This document shows, in pieces, positions 1 through 8,703 of a stretch of 29,285 nucleotides of DNA. Position 1 is the first letter of the stretch; each line of letters starts with the position of its first letter. The stretch is from a virus: IMG/VR virus record IMGVR_UViG_3300028025_001656, positions 1-29,285 of that record; one strand, written 5' to 3'. A program made the translations under genes and the position numbers. Under the pieces are notes generated by a model. It did not search any database. It was not told where the DNA came from and saw only the letters and a program-made list of their open reading frames with translations.

Positions 1-393
1 AAAGCAACAGGCAAACAAATCACAATCATTGACACTTGGAAAGGTTCGCCAAACGAACTCACCACAACCCACGCACTCGCAACACAGGTAGACATCTACG
101 AGCTGTTCAAGGCCAATATGGGGGAACGCAAGTACAAGTCCATTAAGGCCACTTCTAAGACCGCCTCAAAGAAGTTTGCGGACGAATCCTTGGACGTTGT
201 CTTTATCGACCTCACACATACATACGAAGCCGTGAAGGAGGATATTGCCTTATGGCTGCCCAAGGTTAAGAAAGGTGGTTATATAGCGGGAGACGACTAC
301 CACGAGAATTGGCAGGGAGTAATTCAAGCGGTAGATGAATTGCTGCCAAATCGCATCTTGATTGACGACTGCTGGTTATATTGCAAACAATGA
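1..393 (+). CDS. Class I SAM-dependent methyltransferase, 3' end only
   Basis: The reading frame is open from base 1, so the start lies outside the window; 130 residues are visible. The segment VVFIDLTHTYEAVKED followed by a proline/lysine turn, KKGGY and AGDDYH matches the second half of the Methyltransf_24-type Rossmann fold (usual pattern FIDGDHSYEAV...D....W.P.L.PGG.L.GHDY). The SAM-binding glycine loop (motif I) is not in the visible part. Such enzymes transfer a methyl group to small molecules or glycans. The window ends in a glycosyltransferase gene; if the genome is circular or circularly permuted the two could be neighbours in one sugar-modification cluster, but that is inference. 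Substrate unknown. Confidence 0.75.
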   Translation, partial: KATGKQITIIDTWKGSPNELTTTHALATQVDIYELFKANMGERKYKSIKATSKTASKKFADESLDVVFIDLTHTYEAVKEDIALWLPKVKKGGYIAGDDYHENWQGVIQAVDELLPNRILIDDCWLYCKQ

Positions 394-424
394 GTTATTT
401 AGAAAAAATCTAAATAGTACAAAA

Positions 425-739
425 ATGCCAAGAGGAAATCCAAACTTAGTAAAAGGCGTAAGTGGAAACCCAGCGGGACGACCTGCTGGCATTCCAAACA
501 AGAACACGGGCAAGATTCGAGAAGCATTCCAAAAGCTAATTGAGGACAACTTGGAGAATATGACCATCTGGTTAAGCGATGTTGCAGCTGAAGACCCGAA
601 GGCGGCACTTGACCTACTTAGCAAGATGGCGGAGTACACCACGCCTAAGCTGGCAAGAGTCGAAAACAAATTAGAGGTCTCCGAAGAGCTAACTCAAATC
701 AAGGTAGAAATTGTCCGTTCTGGAAATCAAGACAAGTGA
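425..739 (+). CDS. Terminase small subunit-like protein
   Basis: 104 residues. It opens with a basic, Gly/Pro-rich motif (GNPNLVKGVSGNPAGRPAG) of the DUF5681 type that is typical of small proteins just upstream of large terminases in phages. A helical region follows (KIREAFQKLIEDNLENM), then an acidic C-terminus. The ATG at 425 is preferred over an upstream in-frame start because the conserved basic motif starts almost directly after it and the upstream frame overlaps the preceding gene. Its last 29 bases overlap the start of the large terminase. Expected role: recognition of phage DNA for packaging. Position and motif support the call; DNA binding itself is inferred. Confidence 0.7.
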   Translation: MPRGNPNLVKGVSGNPAGRPAGIPNKNTGKIREAFQKLIEDNLENMTIWLSDVAAEDPKAALDLLSKMAEYTTPKLARVENKLEVSEELTQIKVEIVRSGNQDK

Positions 740-1871
740 ACTGTTCGAACGTAACTACGAAGCACTAACCCGTATCGTAGTTAACCAAGGCGGTTCTCGT
801 TCGGGTAAGACGTATTCCATTCTTCAGATGCTGATTGTATTGGCTATGCAAGAAAAGGGGAAAGTCTTCTCTATTGCTCGTAAGTCGTTGCCATCGCTTA
901 AGATGACGGCTTATCGTGACTTTATGGAGATTCTTCGGAATATGAACTTGTACGATGAATCCAAGCACAACAAGAGCGACTTCACCTATTCATTAAACGG
1001 AAACCTGTTTGAGTTCCTGTCGCTCGACCAGCCACAAAAGAAACGGGGAGCAAGACGTGATTATCTTTTTTGCAATGAGGCAAACGAGCTAAGCTGGGAG
1101 GATTTTTTCCAAATGCTCGTTCGCACCACGGGCAAGATATGGCTCGACTACAACCCATCAGATTCGTTCCACTGGATTTACGACAAGCTGCTAACCCGTG
1201 ACGATGTAACGTACATTCAATCCACCTACAAGGATAACCCATTTCTTGACAAGTCGATTGTAGACGAGATAGAACGCCTTAGAGACACAGACGAGGACTA
1301 CTGGCGTATCTATGGCCTTGGTGAACGTGGAATGAGCCGAGCGACCATCTTTCAGTTCGGACAAGCAGAAATACCACAAGAAGCAAAACTTATATCCTAT
1401 GGCCTTGACTTTGGTTACACCAACGACCCTACCGCACTCGTGGCCGTTTACCAACTGGACACCCACCTGTACCTTGATGAACTCATTTACCGAACGGGAC
1501 TCACAAACAGGGACATCCATTCCCATTTTCAGTCGTTCAATTTAGACCGAAGGGATGAAGTCTTTGCCGATAGCGCAGAGCCGAAGTCCATTGATGAACT
1601 GCACCGATTCGGGTGGAACGTAAAGCCAACTGTAAAGGGAGCTGACTCCGTCAACGCAGGGATTGACATTCTCAAGAGGCACAAGCTATTCGTAACGCCA
1701 CGGAGCAGCAACCTAATCAAAGAACTTCAGAATTACAAGTGGGTTGAGGATAAAAACGGAAACCTTCTTAATAAGCCGATAGACGCATTTAACCACGGAA
1801 TCGACGCTGCACGTTATGCGGTAGCCAATAAGCTCTCTAAGCCTAACTATGGTCGTTACAACGTCCGTTGA
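711..1871 (+). CDS. terL: Terminase large subunit (packaging ATPase/nuclease)
   Basis: 386 residues. The N-terminal ATPase domain has a Walker A at residues 27-34 (GGSRSGKT) and a Walker B-like strand DYLFCNEANE at about 117-126 with the catalytic Glu. The C-terminal RNase H-like nuclease domain starts at YGLDFGYTNDPTAL (about 231-244), carrying the first catalytic Asp, with a second acidic site in EVFADSAEPKS and a third in the DAFNHGIDAARYA segment. Length is normal for a compact phage terminase of the Terminase_3/6 group. No ATG precedes the Walker A, so a TTG start at 711 is used, overlapping the upstream small-subunit gene. The protein pumps DNA into the prohead and cuts it. Confidence 0.96.
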   Translation: MSVLEIKTSELFERNYEALTRIVVNQGGSRSGKTYSILQMLIVLAMQEKGKVFSIARKSLPSLKMTAYRDFMEILRNMNLYDESKHNKSDFTYSLNGNLFEFLSLDQPQKKRGARRDYLFCNEANELSWEDFFQMLVRTTGKIWLDYNPSDSFHWIYDKLLTRDDVTYIQSTYKDNPFLDKSIVDEIERLRDTDEDYWRIYGLGERGMSRATIFQFGQAEIPQEAKLISYGLDFGYTNDPTALVAVYQLDTHLYLDELIYRTGLTNRDIHSHFQSFNLDRRDEVFADSAEPKSIDELHRFGWNVKPTVKGADSVNAGIDILKRHKLFVTPRSSNLIKELQNYKWVEDKNGNLLNKPIDAFNHGIDAARYAVANKLSKPNYGRYNVR

Positions 1872-1882
1872 GTTATTTACCT

Positions 1883-2548
1883 ATGGAACTGAAATTAGTA
1901 GTACCTACGTCACTTGATGAAATCACGTTGGAGCAATACCAACGCTTCGCCCGTATTGAGGGGGACGAAGAGTTTCGTCAGAAGAAGATGCTCGAAATCT
2001 TTTGCCAAGTTCCTTTTGCTGAACTGCCCAAGGTTCGCCTCGTGGACGCTAACAACGTCCTGACTGTATTAAGCAAGACCCTAAATCAAAAGCCAGAGTT
2101 AACCAAGTTCTTCGAGCTGAAGGGGACTAAATACGGATTCATTCCTGCGCTTAACGATATTTCATTGGGTGAGTTTGCAGACCTTGATAACTATATGAAG
2201 GACTGGGCTACGATGCACCGTGCAATGGCAGTATTGTATCGACCCGTCACCAAGGAGAAAGGAGAACGCTACGACATCGAGGACTACGCACCAGACGAAT
2301 CAAGAGAAGAACTATTCAAGCAAATGCCAGTATCGGTTGCCTTAGGTGCGATGGTTTTTTTTTATCGTTTAGGGAACGTATTAGCGCAACATACACTAAG
2401 CTCTTTGGCGAAACAGGTGAAGACCTCTACACAAGGGAAGCCCAGTTCGGGCAACGATGGGGATGGTATTCCTCCATCTATGCTCTGGCTTCAGGAGATG
2501 TCACAAAGTTTGAAGCAGTCACTCGACTACCTATTCATCAATGCCTGA
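1883..2548 (+). CDS. Tail-assembly-like protein, zero-frame product
   Basis: 221 residues in the zero frame. The N-terminal part (PTSLDEITLEQYQRF, then GFIPALNDISLGEFADLDNYM, then MHRAMAVLYRPVT) resembles a protein I recall next to terminases and tail genes of Bacteroidetes phages; no biochemical role is known to me. The ATG at 1883 is chosen because the expected N-terminus starts MELK; a TTG at 1868 (overlapping the terL stop) is the alternative. At 2355-2363 the gene contains nine T in a row, after which a second reading frame stays open to 2607. This is the arrangement of lambda G/GT-type tail chaperones. After about residue 180 the zero-frame sequence becomes low in complexity, suggesting that the other frame is the constrained one there. 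Confidence 0.8.
   Translation: MELKLVVPTSLDEITLEQYQRFARIEGDEEFRQKKMLEIFCQVPFAELPKVRLVDANNVLTVLSKTLNQKPELTKFFELKGTKYGFIPALNDISLGEFADLDNYMKDWATMHRAMAVLYRPVTKEKGERYDIEDYAPDESREELFKQMPVSVALGAMVFFYRLGNVLAQHTLSSLAKQVKTSTQGKPSSGNDGDGIPPSMLWLQEMSQSLKQSLDYLFINA
2355..2363 (+). other. Candidate slippery site for -1 ribosomal frameshifting (T9)
   Basis: Nine T read in the zero frame as GTT TTT TTT TAT. Bases 2356-2362 give T TTT TTT, which fits the X XXY YYZ slippery heptamer and permits re-pairing of both tRNAs after a one-base backward slip. The -1 frame has no ATG, GTG or TTG from here to its end yet stays open for 81 codons and closes by ATGA overlap with the next gene. Transcriptional slippage on the T run, or a homopolymer sequencing error, would give the same appearance. 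Confidence 0.7.
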
Positions 2549-2607
2549 CCTACCTAAGTTTTGAAAAGGAAAAGAACGAAATTGAAATACAAAAAATAAA
2601 AGGATGA
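2362..2607 (+). CDS. -1 frame extension of the tail-assembly-like protein
   Basis: 81 codons in the -1 frame, without any usual start codon, so best read as the C-terminus of a fusion of about 241 residues made by frameshifting at 2355-2363. The sequence looks genuinely protein-like: REAQFGQRWGWYSSIYALA, then GDVTKFEAVTRLPIHQCL, then TYLSFEKEKNEIEIQ, a pattern I associate with a conserved small phage domain. The stop TGA (2605-2607) overlaps the ATG of the next gene at 2604. By analogy with lambda GT the extended form would be the minor product used in tail assembly; the position well upstream of the tape measure differs from lambda. Function is inferred. Confidence 0.72.
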   Translation, partial: LSFRERISATYTKLFGETGEDLYTREAQFGQRWGWYSSIYALASGDVTKFEAVTRLPIHQCLTYLSFEKEKNEIEIQKIKG

Positions 2608-3071
2608 GGAGTTTTTATCAAGCCACCGAAAAGATTAACGAGTACCTATCGTCTCACCCGTTGGTGAAGGTTGTTACGTTTGGGGATATATTCGATGTAG
2701 ACCTAAACAAGCAGAGCATCTTTCCCTTGGCTCACATTATGGTCAATCAAGCGACATTCGCAGACCACGTAATCCGTTTCAACATTTCGGTGATGGCTAT
2801 GGATATCGTTGACGAGACCAAGCAGGATTTGAGAGACCAGAACGAGCCTTTTTTTGGCGTGGACAATCAACAGGACATTCTAAATACGACTCTTGCTATT
2901 CTCAACGGGTTGCAGTCGCAGTTACGTCGTGGCACTCTGTACACGGAGAAATACGAAATCGAAGGAGACGTAAGTTGCGAGCCATTCACTGAGCGGTTTG
3001 AGAACTTGCTTACGGGTTGGAACCTCACCTTTGACTTGATTGTACCTAACACCGAAATCAGTATCTGCTAA
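2604..3071 (+). CDS. Tail terminator/completion-like protein
   Basis: 155 residues. The signature segment VTFGDIFDVDLNKQSIFPLA followed by HIMVNQATFADHVIRFNISVM is one I associate with tail completion (tail-terminator) proteins of Bacteroidetes phages: a short alpha/beta protein whose beta strands form a hexameric ring at the head-proximal end of the tail tube. The start ATG overlaps the stop of the -1 frame extension (ATGA), which argues for translational coupling to it. The stop overlaps the ATG of the next gene (TAATG). No cysteine or catalytic motif stands out. Identification rests on family resemblance and on its place before an HK97-gp10-like gene. Confidence 0.6.
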   Translation: MRSFYQATEKINEYLSSHPLVKVVTFGDIFDVDLNKQSIFPLAHIMVNQATFADHVIRFNISVMAMDIVDETKQDLRDQNEPFFGVDNQQDILNTTLAILNGLQSQLRRGTLYTEKYEIEGDVSCEPFTERFENLLTGWNLTFDLIVPNTEISIC

Positions 3072-3577
3072 TGCCACGTCAGGAGTTAGTCGAAGCCGTT
3101 CTTAACAAGTTCGCCAAGCGTGTAATTCAACAGGCGAAGCAGAATCTTACCAAAAAGAAAAAGAACGCTTCTAAAGAGCTTTACAACTCGTTAGACTACG
3201 AACTATCAGTCGGTCCTAATTCGTTCTCTCTGACGTTTGAAATGGAGGATTACGGGGAGTTTCAGGATAAAGGTGTAAGCGGTGTTAAGCGCAAGTTCAA
3301 CACGCCATACAAATACACCAACAAGATGCCGCCACCCAAGGCATTTGCTCAATGGGTAGTCCGCAAGGGACTTGCTGGAGTCAGGGGCAAGGATGGTAAG
3401 TTTATCCCACGCAAGTCGCTTCAGTACCTTATCGCAAAGAGCGTGTTCAACAATGGTATCAAGCCGAGTTACTTTTTTAGCAATCCTTTCAAAGTGAATT
3501 TTAATAAACTACCCGCAGAGGTGGCAGAGGCATTTCAATTAACACGAGAAGACTTTCAAGCATTTACCCGTAAATAA
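3071..3577 (+). CDS. HK97 gp10-like / neck protein
   Basis: 168 residues, basic at the N-terminus (KRVIQQAKQNLTKKKKNASK). The middle has the pattern MEDYGEFQDKGVSGVKRKF, which matches the strand-turn YGxFxDxGxxG of HK97-gp10/neck-type proteins, followed by a helical C-terminal segment (LQYLIAKSVFNNGI). Such proteins sit at the head-tail junction or help tail completion. TAATG overlaps at both ends place it in one translational unit with the terminator-like gene and the tail gene downstream. The family call is by motif only; a tail-assembly role rather than head-closure is possible given that the portal lies elsewhere. Confidence 0.6.
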   Translation: MPRQELVEAVLNKFAKRVIQQAKQNLTKKKKNASKELYNSLDYELSVGPNSFSLTFEMEDYGEFQDKGVSGVKRKFNTPYKYTNKMPPPKAFAQWVVRKGLAGVRGKDGKFIPRKSLQYLIAKSVFNNGIKPSYFFSNPFKVNFNKLPAEVAEAFQLTREDFQAFTRK

Positions 3578-4716
3578 TGGCTATACCCACCGCAACCTAT
3601 CCCACGACTCCGCAGTTTGCGAGGTCGCCTATCTTTATTACGTTAACCAAGGGCGCAGGAGGCACAGACGGCCTTATTGACGCAACCCTTACGCTGCGAA
3701 TCTTTGCAGGGGATAGCACTACAAGCCCAGCGATTGACTACACGTTGTACAAGACGAGCATCAGCGATGCGCCAATCACATTTGAGATAAGCGAACTCAT
3801 TCGGGAAAAGATTATTTCGGTCTTAAAGCAATCGAGTACCAACTCCTACCAGAACGGAACTACCGAAGCGGTTTGGTGTAAGTTCTCCTTGTCCTCTAAC
3901 TACGTCAACGGTGGAACGCCTGGCTCTGGCTTGATTGTAAACAACGCTTCTTGGTTGAATACGGATGGGTGGTTGAGTTACACGCAGCATACGGGAACAA
4001 CTACAGGCCGAATGGTTACCGACCGCACGTTGTACACAGCAGTAGGTAAGGACTACGTTTTATCAGCATACGCACCATCACGAATCTACTTCTTTTACCG
4101 CAACGTGGGAGCGTCTTGGACTAACGTGGCCAACTACACGCCAAGTACGACAAGTATAAGCAGAATTGCTTATATTCCTTACGACCGAGTCAACGCATCT
4201 ACGTTCTCTGGGCTTGGTCTAAACGAGACCTTTCAAGTAGGCTTCGGGCAGGACTCGGCAACGCCTTCGGTAGTGTATACAGTGAGCGAGATTTGCGAAC
4301 CGAAATACGACCCAGTACGACTCACGTTCGTAAACAAGTTCGGGGTAACTGACCACCTTACTTTCTTCAAGGTGTCAACCGAAGACGCTACGTTCACCGA
4401 GGAGACCTATATGCCTCAGTTGTCCGTAAGCGCAACCACCGCGGCCAACGTAACACAATCGCTGCAATACCGTAAGTTCAACGTAAATAGCCGTGAGGTT
4501 ATCACGCTGAACACGGGTTGGGTAGATGAGAACTACGCCGATATTATTAAAGAGCTGATGCTATCTGAAAAGATTTCACTTAACTACGAGGGGGTAGAGT
4601 TTACTGCCAACGTAGTGCGTGACTCGGTTCGTTACCAGAAGTCCATAAACGACCGCAACATCAATTACACTATGGCCTTTGAAATCGCTTGGGATATTCT
4701 AAACGACATCCGATGA
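3577..4716 (+). CDS. Tail/baseplate structural protein with beta-rich insert
   Basis: 379 residues, rich in Ser, Thr and aromatic residues. The N-terminal about 85 residues (RSPIFITLTKG to FEISELIREKI) and the C-terminal about 120 residues (VRLTFVNKFGVTDHLTFFK to NYTMAFEIAWDIL) look like the two halves of one structural fold. They flank a beta-rich segment (about 120-230) that resembles a small carbohydrate-binding-type domain (ASWLNTDGWLSYTQHTG, then TLYTAVGKDYVLSAYA). No enzyme motif is visible. It overlaps the next large tail gene by ATGA. I read it as a tail-tip or baseplate component, with the insert possibly contacting the cell surface; this is inference from position and composition. 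Confidence 0.55.
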   Translation: MAIPTATYPTTPQFARSPIFITLTKGAGGTDGLIDATLTLRIFAGDSTTSPAIDYTLYKTSISDAPITFEISELIREKIISVLKQSSTNSYQNGTTEAVWCKFSLSSNYVNGGTPGSGLIVNNASWLNTDGWLSYTQHTGTTTGRMVTDRTLYTAVGKDYVLSAYAPSRIYFFYRNVGASWTNVANYTPSTTSISRIAYIPYDRVNASTFSGLGLNETFQVGFGQDSATPSVVYTVSEICEPKYDPVRLTFVNKFGVTDHLTFFKVSTEDATFTEETYMPQLSVSATTAANVTQSLQYRKFNVNSREVITLNTGWVDENYADIIKELMLSEKISLNYEGVEFTANVVRDSVRYQKSINDRNINYTMAFEIAWDILNDIR

Positions 4717-6737
4717 ACAAGGTAAGCATCTTTCTGGGGGAGCAGGAATTGGACGTATTCCAAGACGAGGAGATTTCAATAAATCTAAGCGTTCAGAACA
4801 TCCAAGACATAAGCAAGGTCTTCACGGACTTTACGCAGGGCTTTAGTGTGCCTGCATCGCCACGCAACAACACCATCTTTGAACACTACTACCGAACCGA
4901 CATCGTTGGCGGTGCAGACTTCCGAGTACGGCCAGAGGGGCGCATTGAAATCAACGGCTTGGTATTTCGGTATGGGGTGATTGAACTCGAAGGGGTGCAA
5001 ATGCAAAAGAACGCACCGTACGCGTACGACATCACCTTTTACGGGCAGTTGGTAAACCTTACTGACCTATTCGGTGAGGACTACCTTTACGACCTTGACT
5101 TATCAGCATACAACCACGACTACGACCAAGCAACAATCCATTCGGGATTAACAGGGACAGGCATTCATTCGGGGGTAATTATCTACCCAATGATTACGGC
5201 TCAGGACGTGTGGTATTACGACTCAGTAAACAACGACCACGGAGCGAACAACATTCACTTCCACAACGTAAACGAAAACCACGGACTTCAATACTACGAC
5301 CTGAAGCCTGCTATCCAATTGAGCAGGATTGTAGACGCTATATCTACGAAATACGGGATAAGTCTAAACATCACCGATGTAAACGATTACGACCTGTTGT
5401 ATATGTGGTGTCACCGCCGAGCTGGATATATGTACAAGGACTTGGCGTATGCAATGCCATTTGAGAAGATTGAAGCACCAGACCCCGTTAGCGTAATTAG
5501 TCCAGATTGGTGGAACTACACAACAAGTGTATTCACACCACAGGGAGCGACTGGCTCGGGTAACGTATATCGTTTTGAAGTTGACATTACAACAACCTAC
5601 ACGAGCGATTACACTATTGGCCTATTCGTAAACGGTGTACTGACCGCTCAGGTGGTTAAGAACGGAAGTTTTGCTGGTTACGCATTTGAGAACATATCCA
5701 TCACCAATGGTGAGTCGGCATATCTTGCTTTTCAAGCATCCACAAACGAGCCAGTAACATTCGACACTAACTTAATAGAAGTATCGCTTCAGTTCGCACC
5801 TAATACCGTCTACGCCTCTGCGTATAACGCTGCCTCTCAATCAATAGGAGCAACCGTGTACGTTAGTGACCTGATGCCAGAGCAAAAGGTTACCGACTTC
5901 CTCGCTTCGTTGTGTAAGATGTTTAACCTTGTTATCATACCAACAAGCGAAACGACATTCGACCTGTTGCCATTGGGCGATTGGTACGCGGCGGGAACCG
6001 ATGTCAACCTAAGTCAATACTTCGACATCACAGAAAGCCAAGTAGAAAAGCCACAACTCTACAAGCAAATAAATTTTAAGTATAACGAGACAGGGGCAAT
6101 TACAGGCGAGCAATACCGACTGACCAATAACGTGGGCTACGGAGACCTCCGCTCTAATTTCGTTTTTGACACGGACGAGGAATTGGCAGTAGAGCCGCAG
6201 TTCGACCAAATGCTTTTCAACATCTTGACCGATGAAGACGGTGGTGCTTTAACAAACATCCTCGCAGGCTATGCCGTCACTCGTGAACTGGAAACTTACT
6301 TAGGACAACCATTCCTGTTCTATGCCCCTGAGACCTACTTTATCGGGGACAACCCCGTTTCATTTATTGACGATTCAAACATTATTACAGGCCACGACGC
6401 AGTCGAGGTAGACACTATTTGGTATTGCAACGCTTCATCTAAGCTAACAAACGGAGCAACAACCTACTCACTAAACTATGGAGCAGACATCGACCCCTAC
6501 ATATTGGCAACGGTTAACAATAGCCTTTACAATACCTATTGGAGGGATTACGTCGTTGACTTATACAACCCAAGTCGTAGATTGGTGCGGGTTAGTGCTA
6601 TACTGCCTCTGGGCAAGATTCTAAACTTCGACCTTAAAAACAAGTTGATTTGGAATGGCCAAAGGTGGATTGTGAATAACGCAACATTCGCACTAACCAC
6701 AGGCAAGGCAGAGTTCGAACTTTTAAACGATGTATGA
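4713..6737 (+). CDS. Large tail/baseplate protein
   Basis: 674 residues. The ATG at 4713 overlaps the previous stop (ATGA) and is preferred to a TTG 24 bases upstream. The N-terminus (LGEQELDVFQDEEISINLSV, then DFTQGFSVPASPRNNTIF) resembles a protein I recall as a conserved tail component of Bacteroidetes siphophages. A beta-rich middle (about 265-370) is Ser/Thr/Gly-rich and looks like an inserted sandwich domain. The part after VYVSDLMPEQKVTDFLASL (about 395 onward), with KMFNLVIIPTSETTFDLLP, resembles hub-like domains that build the tail tip. No catalytic motif recognised. Probable role: distal tail or baseplate hub upstream of the tape measure. Confidence 0.6.
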   Translation: MNKVSIFLGEQELDVFQDEEISINLSVQNIQDISKVFTDFTQGFSVPASPRNNTIFEHYYRTDIVGGADFRVRPEGRIEINGLVFRYGVIELEGVQMQKNAPYAYDITFYGQLVNLTDLFGEDYLYDLDLSAYNHDYDQATIHSGLTGTGIHSGVIIYPMITAQDVWYYDSVNNDHGANNIHFHNVNENHGLQYYDLKPAIQLSRIVDAISTKYGISLNITDVNDYDLLYMWCHRRAGYMYKDLAYAMPFEKIEAPDPVSVISPDWWNYTTSVFTPQGATGSGNVYRFEVDITTTYTSDYTIGLFVNGVLTAQVVKNGSFAGYAFENISITNGESAYLAFQASTNEPVTFDTNLIEVSLQFAPNTVYASAYNAASQSIGATVYVSDLMPEQKVTDFLASLCKMFNLVIIPTSETTFDLLPLGDWYAAGTDVNLSQYFDITESQVEKPQLYKQINFKYNETGAITGEQYRLTNNVGYGDLRSNFVFDTDEELAVEPQFDQMLFNILTDEDGGALTNILAGYAVTRELETYLGQPFLFYAPETYFIGDNPVSFIDDSNIITGHDAVEVDTIWYCNASSKLTNGATTYSLNYGADIDPYILATVNNSLYNTYWRDYVVDLYNPSRRLVRVSAILPLGKILNFDLKNKLIWNGQRWIVNNATFALTTGKAEFELLNDV

Positions 6738-6886
6738 AACAGGGGTACTTAAGTTATTTAGTAGAGCTTCTTAATAGCAGCACACTTTACGGCGTGGCAA
6801 AAGAAATTGACATAGCGAAAGGGATGTACAAGTTAGACGGGAGTACAAAAAGAAAATATAGACAATGGCGGTCACCGAAACAGTAA
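6734..6886 (+). CDS. Small hypothetical protein between tail gene and tape measure
   Basis: 50 residues, basic C-terminus. The ATG overlaps the previous stop by ATGA and its last 22 bases overlap the tape measure start, exactly the packing used by its neighbours, which is the main reason to believe it. The sequence starts MKQGYLSYLVELLNSSTLYG and ends in a Lys/Arg/Trp-rich tail. No family recognised. Without it there would be a 127-nt gap inside an otherwise gapless operon. It may have a tail-assembly role, but nothing in the sequence says so. Confidence 0.6.
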   Translation: MKQGYLSYLVELLNSSTLYGVAKEIDIAKGMYKLDGSTKRKYRQWRSPKQ

Positions 6887-8703
6887 AGATTGAGGGCGAT
6901 GCTAAGGGCCTTGAGGACACGCTCAATAAGCTCAACGATAGCACCGAGAAACTCGCAGACAACATCAGCGAGGTATCGTCTATTGCTAAGAAAGGATTCG
7001 ACAACGTAGGCAAGGGAGCTAAGACCGCAACGAAGGCCGTGGAGGCCACCAAAGGCGGTATATCTAAATTGGTTGGGGCTATCAAGAGTCTAACCATTAT
7101 TGGCGTGGTAGGTGATACCATTACAGAGGTATTTACAGGCAACCAAAAGGTAGTCGACCTCTTCAACATCACCATCAACACAATTAAGATTCTATTTAGT
7201 GACCTTGCCGAGGTGGTCTTCCCAGCGGTTGCGGAAGCATTGGACAAAATCTTTAGCGACCCAGTACAGGCGATTAAGGACTTTGGTTCCTTGGTGGTTG
7301 AATACGGATTGAATCTATTCAAGCAGATGGGCAACGCCATCGGTGCGCTTGGTAGTTCGCTTGTTGCTTTCTTCAAAGGCGACTTTGCAGAAGCGTCTAA
7401 GTTGGCTAAGGAAGCATTTAGCGAGGTCGTAGACGGTGTTGTTGGCGTTGAGGAAGGTGGCATCGAAAAGATACAGAAAGCCGCAGAGCGATTGACTAAA
7501 AGAGTCAAGGAGGCGGTTAAGGACGGTGAGAAACTAAACGAGTTAGAGAAGGCCGCAGCGAAGGCGGACGTAGAACGCCAGAAGATTCAGTTGAAAGCCC
7601 AGACGTTAGCCGAGAAGCAGCGCCAAGCACGAGATGATGAGTTTGCTTCTATTCAAGAGCGTATTGAGGCAAATGAGAAACTCGGCAAGATTTTAGAGCA
7701 ACAATATCTGGACGAAGCCGCACAGATTGATAAAAAGGTTGCATTCGCACAATCGCAGTACAACATCAACAAGACAACGGAGAACTACATTGCGCTTGAG
7801 CAGGCACGTTTAGAATTGATTGACCTCGAAGAGCGTCTGGAAGGCCAGCGTTCAGAGCAGAAGATGAACTACATTTCTTTGCTCCGTGAACAAAACGACA
7901 TCGAGAAAAGCAACACGGAAGCATACCTAACTCAATTAGAGAATCAGTTAAACGCAGATGCTGAGTTAATCGACTCGGAGCGTATGCGCCTGAACTCACA
8001 GCTTGAGAATATCGACATCTTAAAGACGGCACGACTTGCCGCTATCGAGGACGAATTAAACGCAACAAAAGAAGGCACGGCTCGGTATGCGGAGTTGATT
8101 AATCAACGCAATGAAATAGAGCAAAATGCGACTATTGAAACTGCCAAGATTAAGAAAGACCTAAACCAAAAGGACATTGAAGACCGTAAGATGGTCAACG
8201 ATGCGTATATGAATTTAGCGCAGCAGTCGCTATCGGCCTTGGCTTCTCTTTCTGAGTTGTTCGCAGGTGATAACGAAGCACGTCAACGAAAGGCGTTCCA
8301 GTTGAACAAGGCCTTGCAGATTGCCGATGCCACGATGGCGACCTACACGGCAGTTGTTGGGGCGTTGGGCGCAAAGGGAGCCGATGGTCTATTGCCATTC
8401 CCTGTACGAGTAGCCAATGCAGTTGCTGCTGGAGTTATTGGTGCAGCGAATGTCGCTAAGATTGCAGCCACCAAGTTTGACGGGGCTGAAGGGCCAAGTC
8501 CAGATACTTCGTATTCTCCAACCTCCGCAGGAGCATCTACAACGCCTCAATTTAACGTGGTAGGTCGTGGTGGTGTAAATCAGTTGGCCGAGTCCGTAAA
8601 CGGAATGAACGCAAGACCCGTCCGTGCCTATGTAGTCGCTGGCGAGGTTACAACACAACAGAACTTAAATCGTCGTAGAGCAAGAACCGCAACATTCGGA
8701 TAA
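6865..8703 (+). CDS. Tail tape measure protein
   Basis: 612 residues. The N-terminus (VKIEGDAKGLEDTLNKLNDS) is the amphipathic helical start common in tape measures. It is followed by hydrophobic/Gly-Ala helices at about 65-190 (GAIKSLTIIGVVGDTITEVF; GSSLVAFFKGDFAEASKLAK), a long Lys/Glu/Gln coiled coil at about 200-440, and a second hydrophobic Ala/Gly-rich region at about 455-520 (LPFPVRVANAVAAGVIGAA). This sets the tail length and is ejected at infection. At about 0.15 nm per residue (known rule) the tail would be near 90 nm, if the whole protein spans the tube. The stop overlaps the start of the protease gene. Confidence 0.88.
   Translation: MAVTETVKIEGDAKGLEDTLNKLNDSTEKLADNISEVSSIAKKGFDNVGKGAKTATKAVEATKGGISKLVGAIKSLTIIGVVGDTITEVFTGNQKVVDLFNITINTIKILFSDLAEVVFPAVAEALDKIFSDPVQAIKDFGSLVVEYGLNLFKQMGNAIGALGSSLVAFFKGDFAEASKLAKEAFSEVVDGVVGVEEGGIEKIQKAAERLTKRVKEAVKDGEKLNELEKAAAKADVERQKIQLKAQTLAEKQRQARDDEFASIQERIEANEKLGKILEQQYLDEAAQIDKKVAFAQSQYNINKTTENYIALEQARLELIDLEERLEGQRSEQKMNYISLLREQNDIEKSNTEAYLTQLENQLNADAELIDSERMRLNSQLENIDILKTARLAAIEDELNATKEGTARYAELINQRNEIEQNATIETAKIKKDLNQKDIEDRKMVNDAYMNLAQQSLSALASLSELFAGDNEARQRKAFQLNKALQIADATMATYTAVVGALGAKGADGLLPFPVRVANAVAAGVIGAANVAKIAATKFDGAEGPSPDTSYSPTSAGASTTPQFNVVGRGGVNQLAESVNGMNARPVRAYVVAGEVTTQQNLNRRRARTATFG

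Noticed and set aside
5210-5464. 84-codon + frame inside the large tail gene
   Set aside because: Different frame of an established gene, Arg/Pro-rich and without neighbour-type overlaps.
6771-7508. 245-codon frame on the - strand opposite the tape measure
   Set aside because: Antisense shadow of the tape measure gene with Ser/Leu-rich, unstructured translation; all convincing genes are on the + strand.
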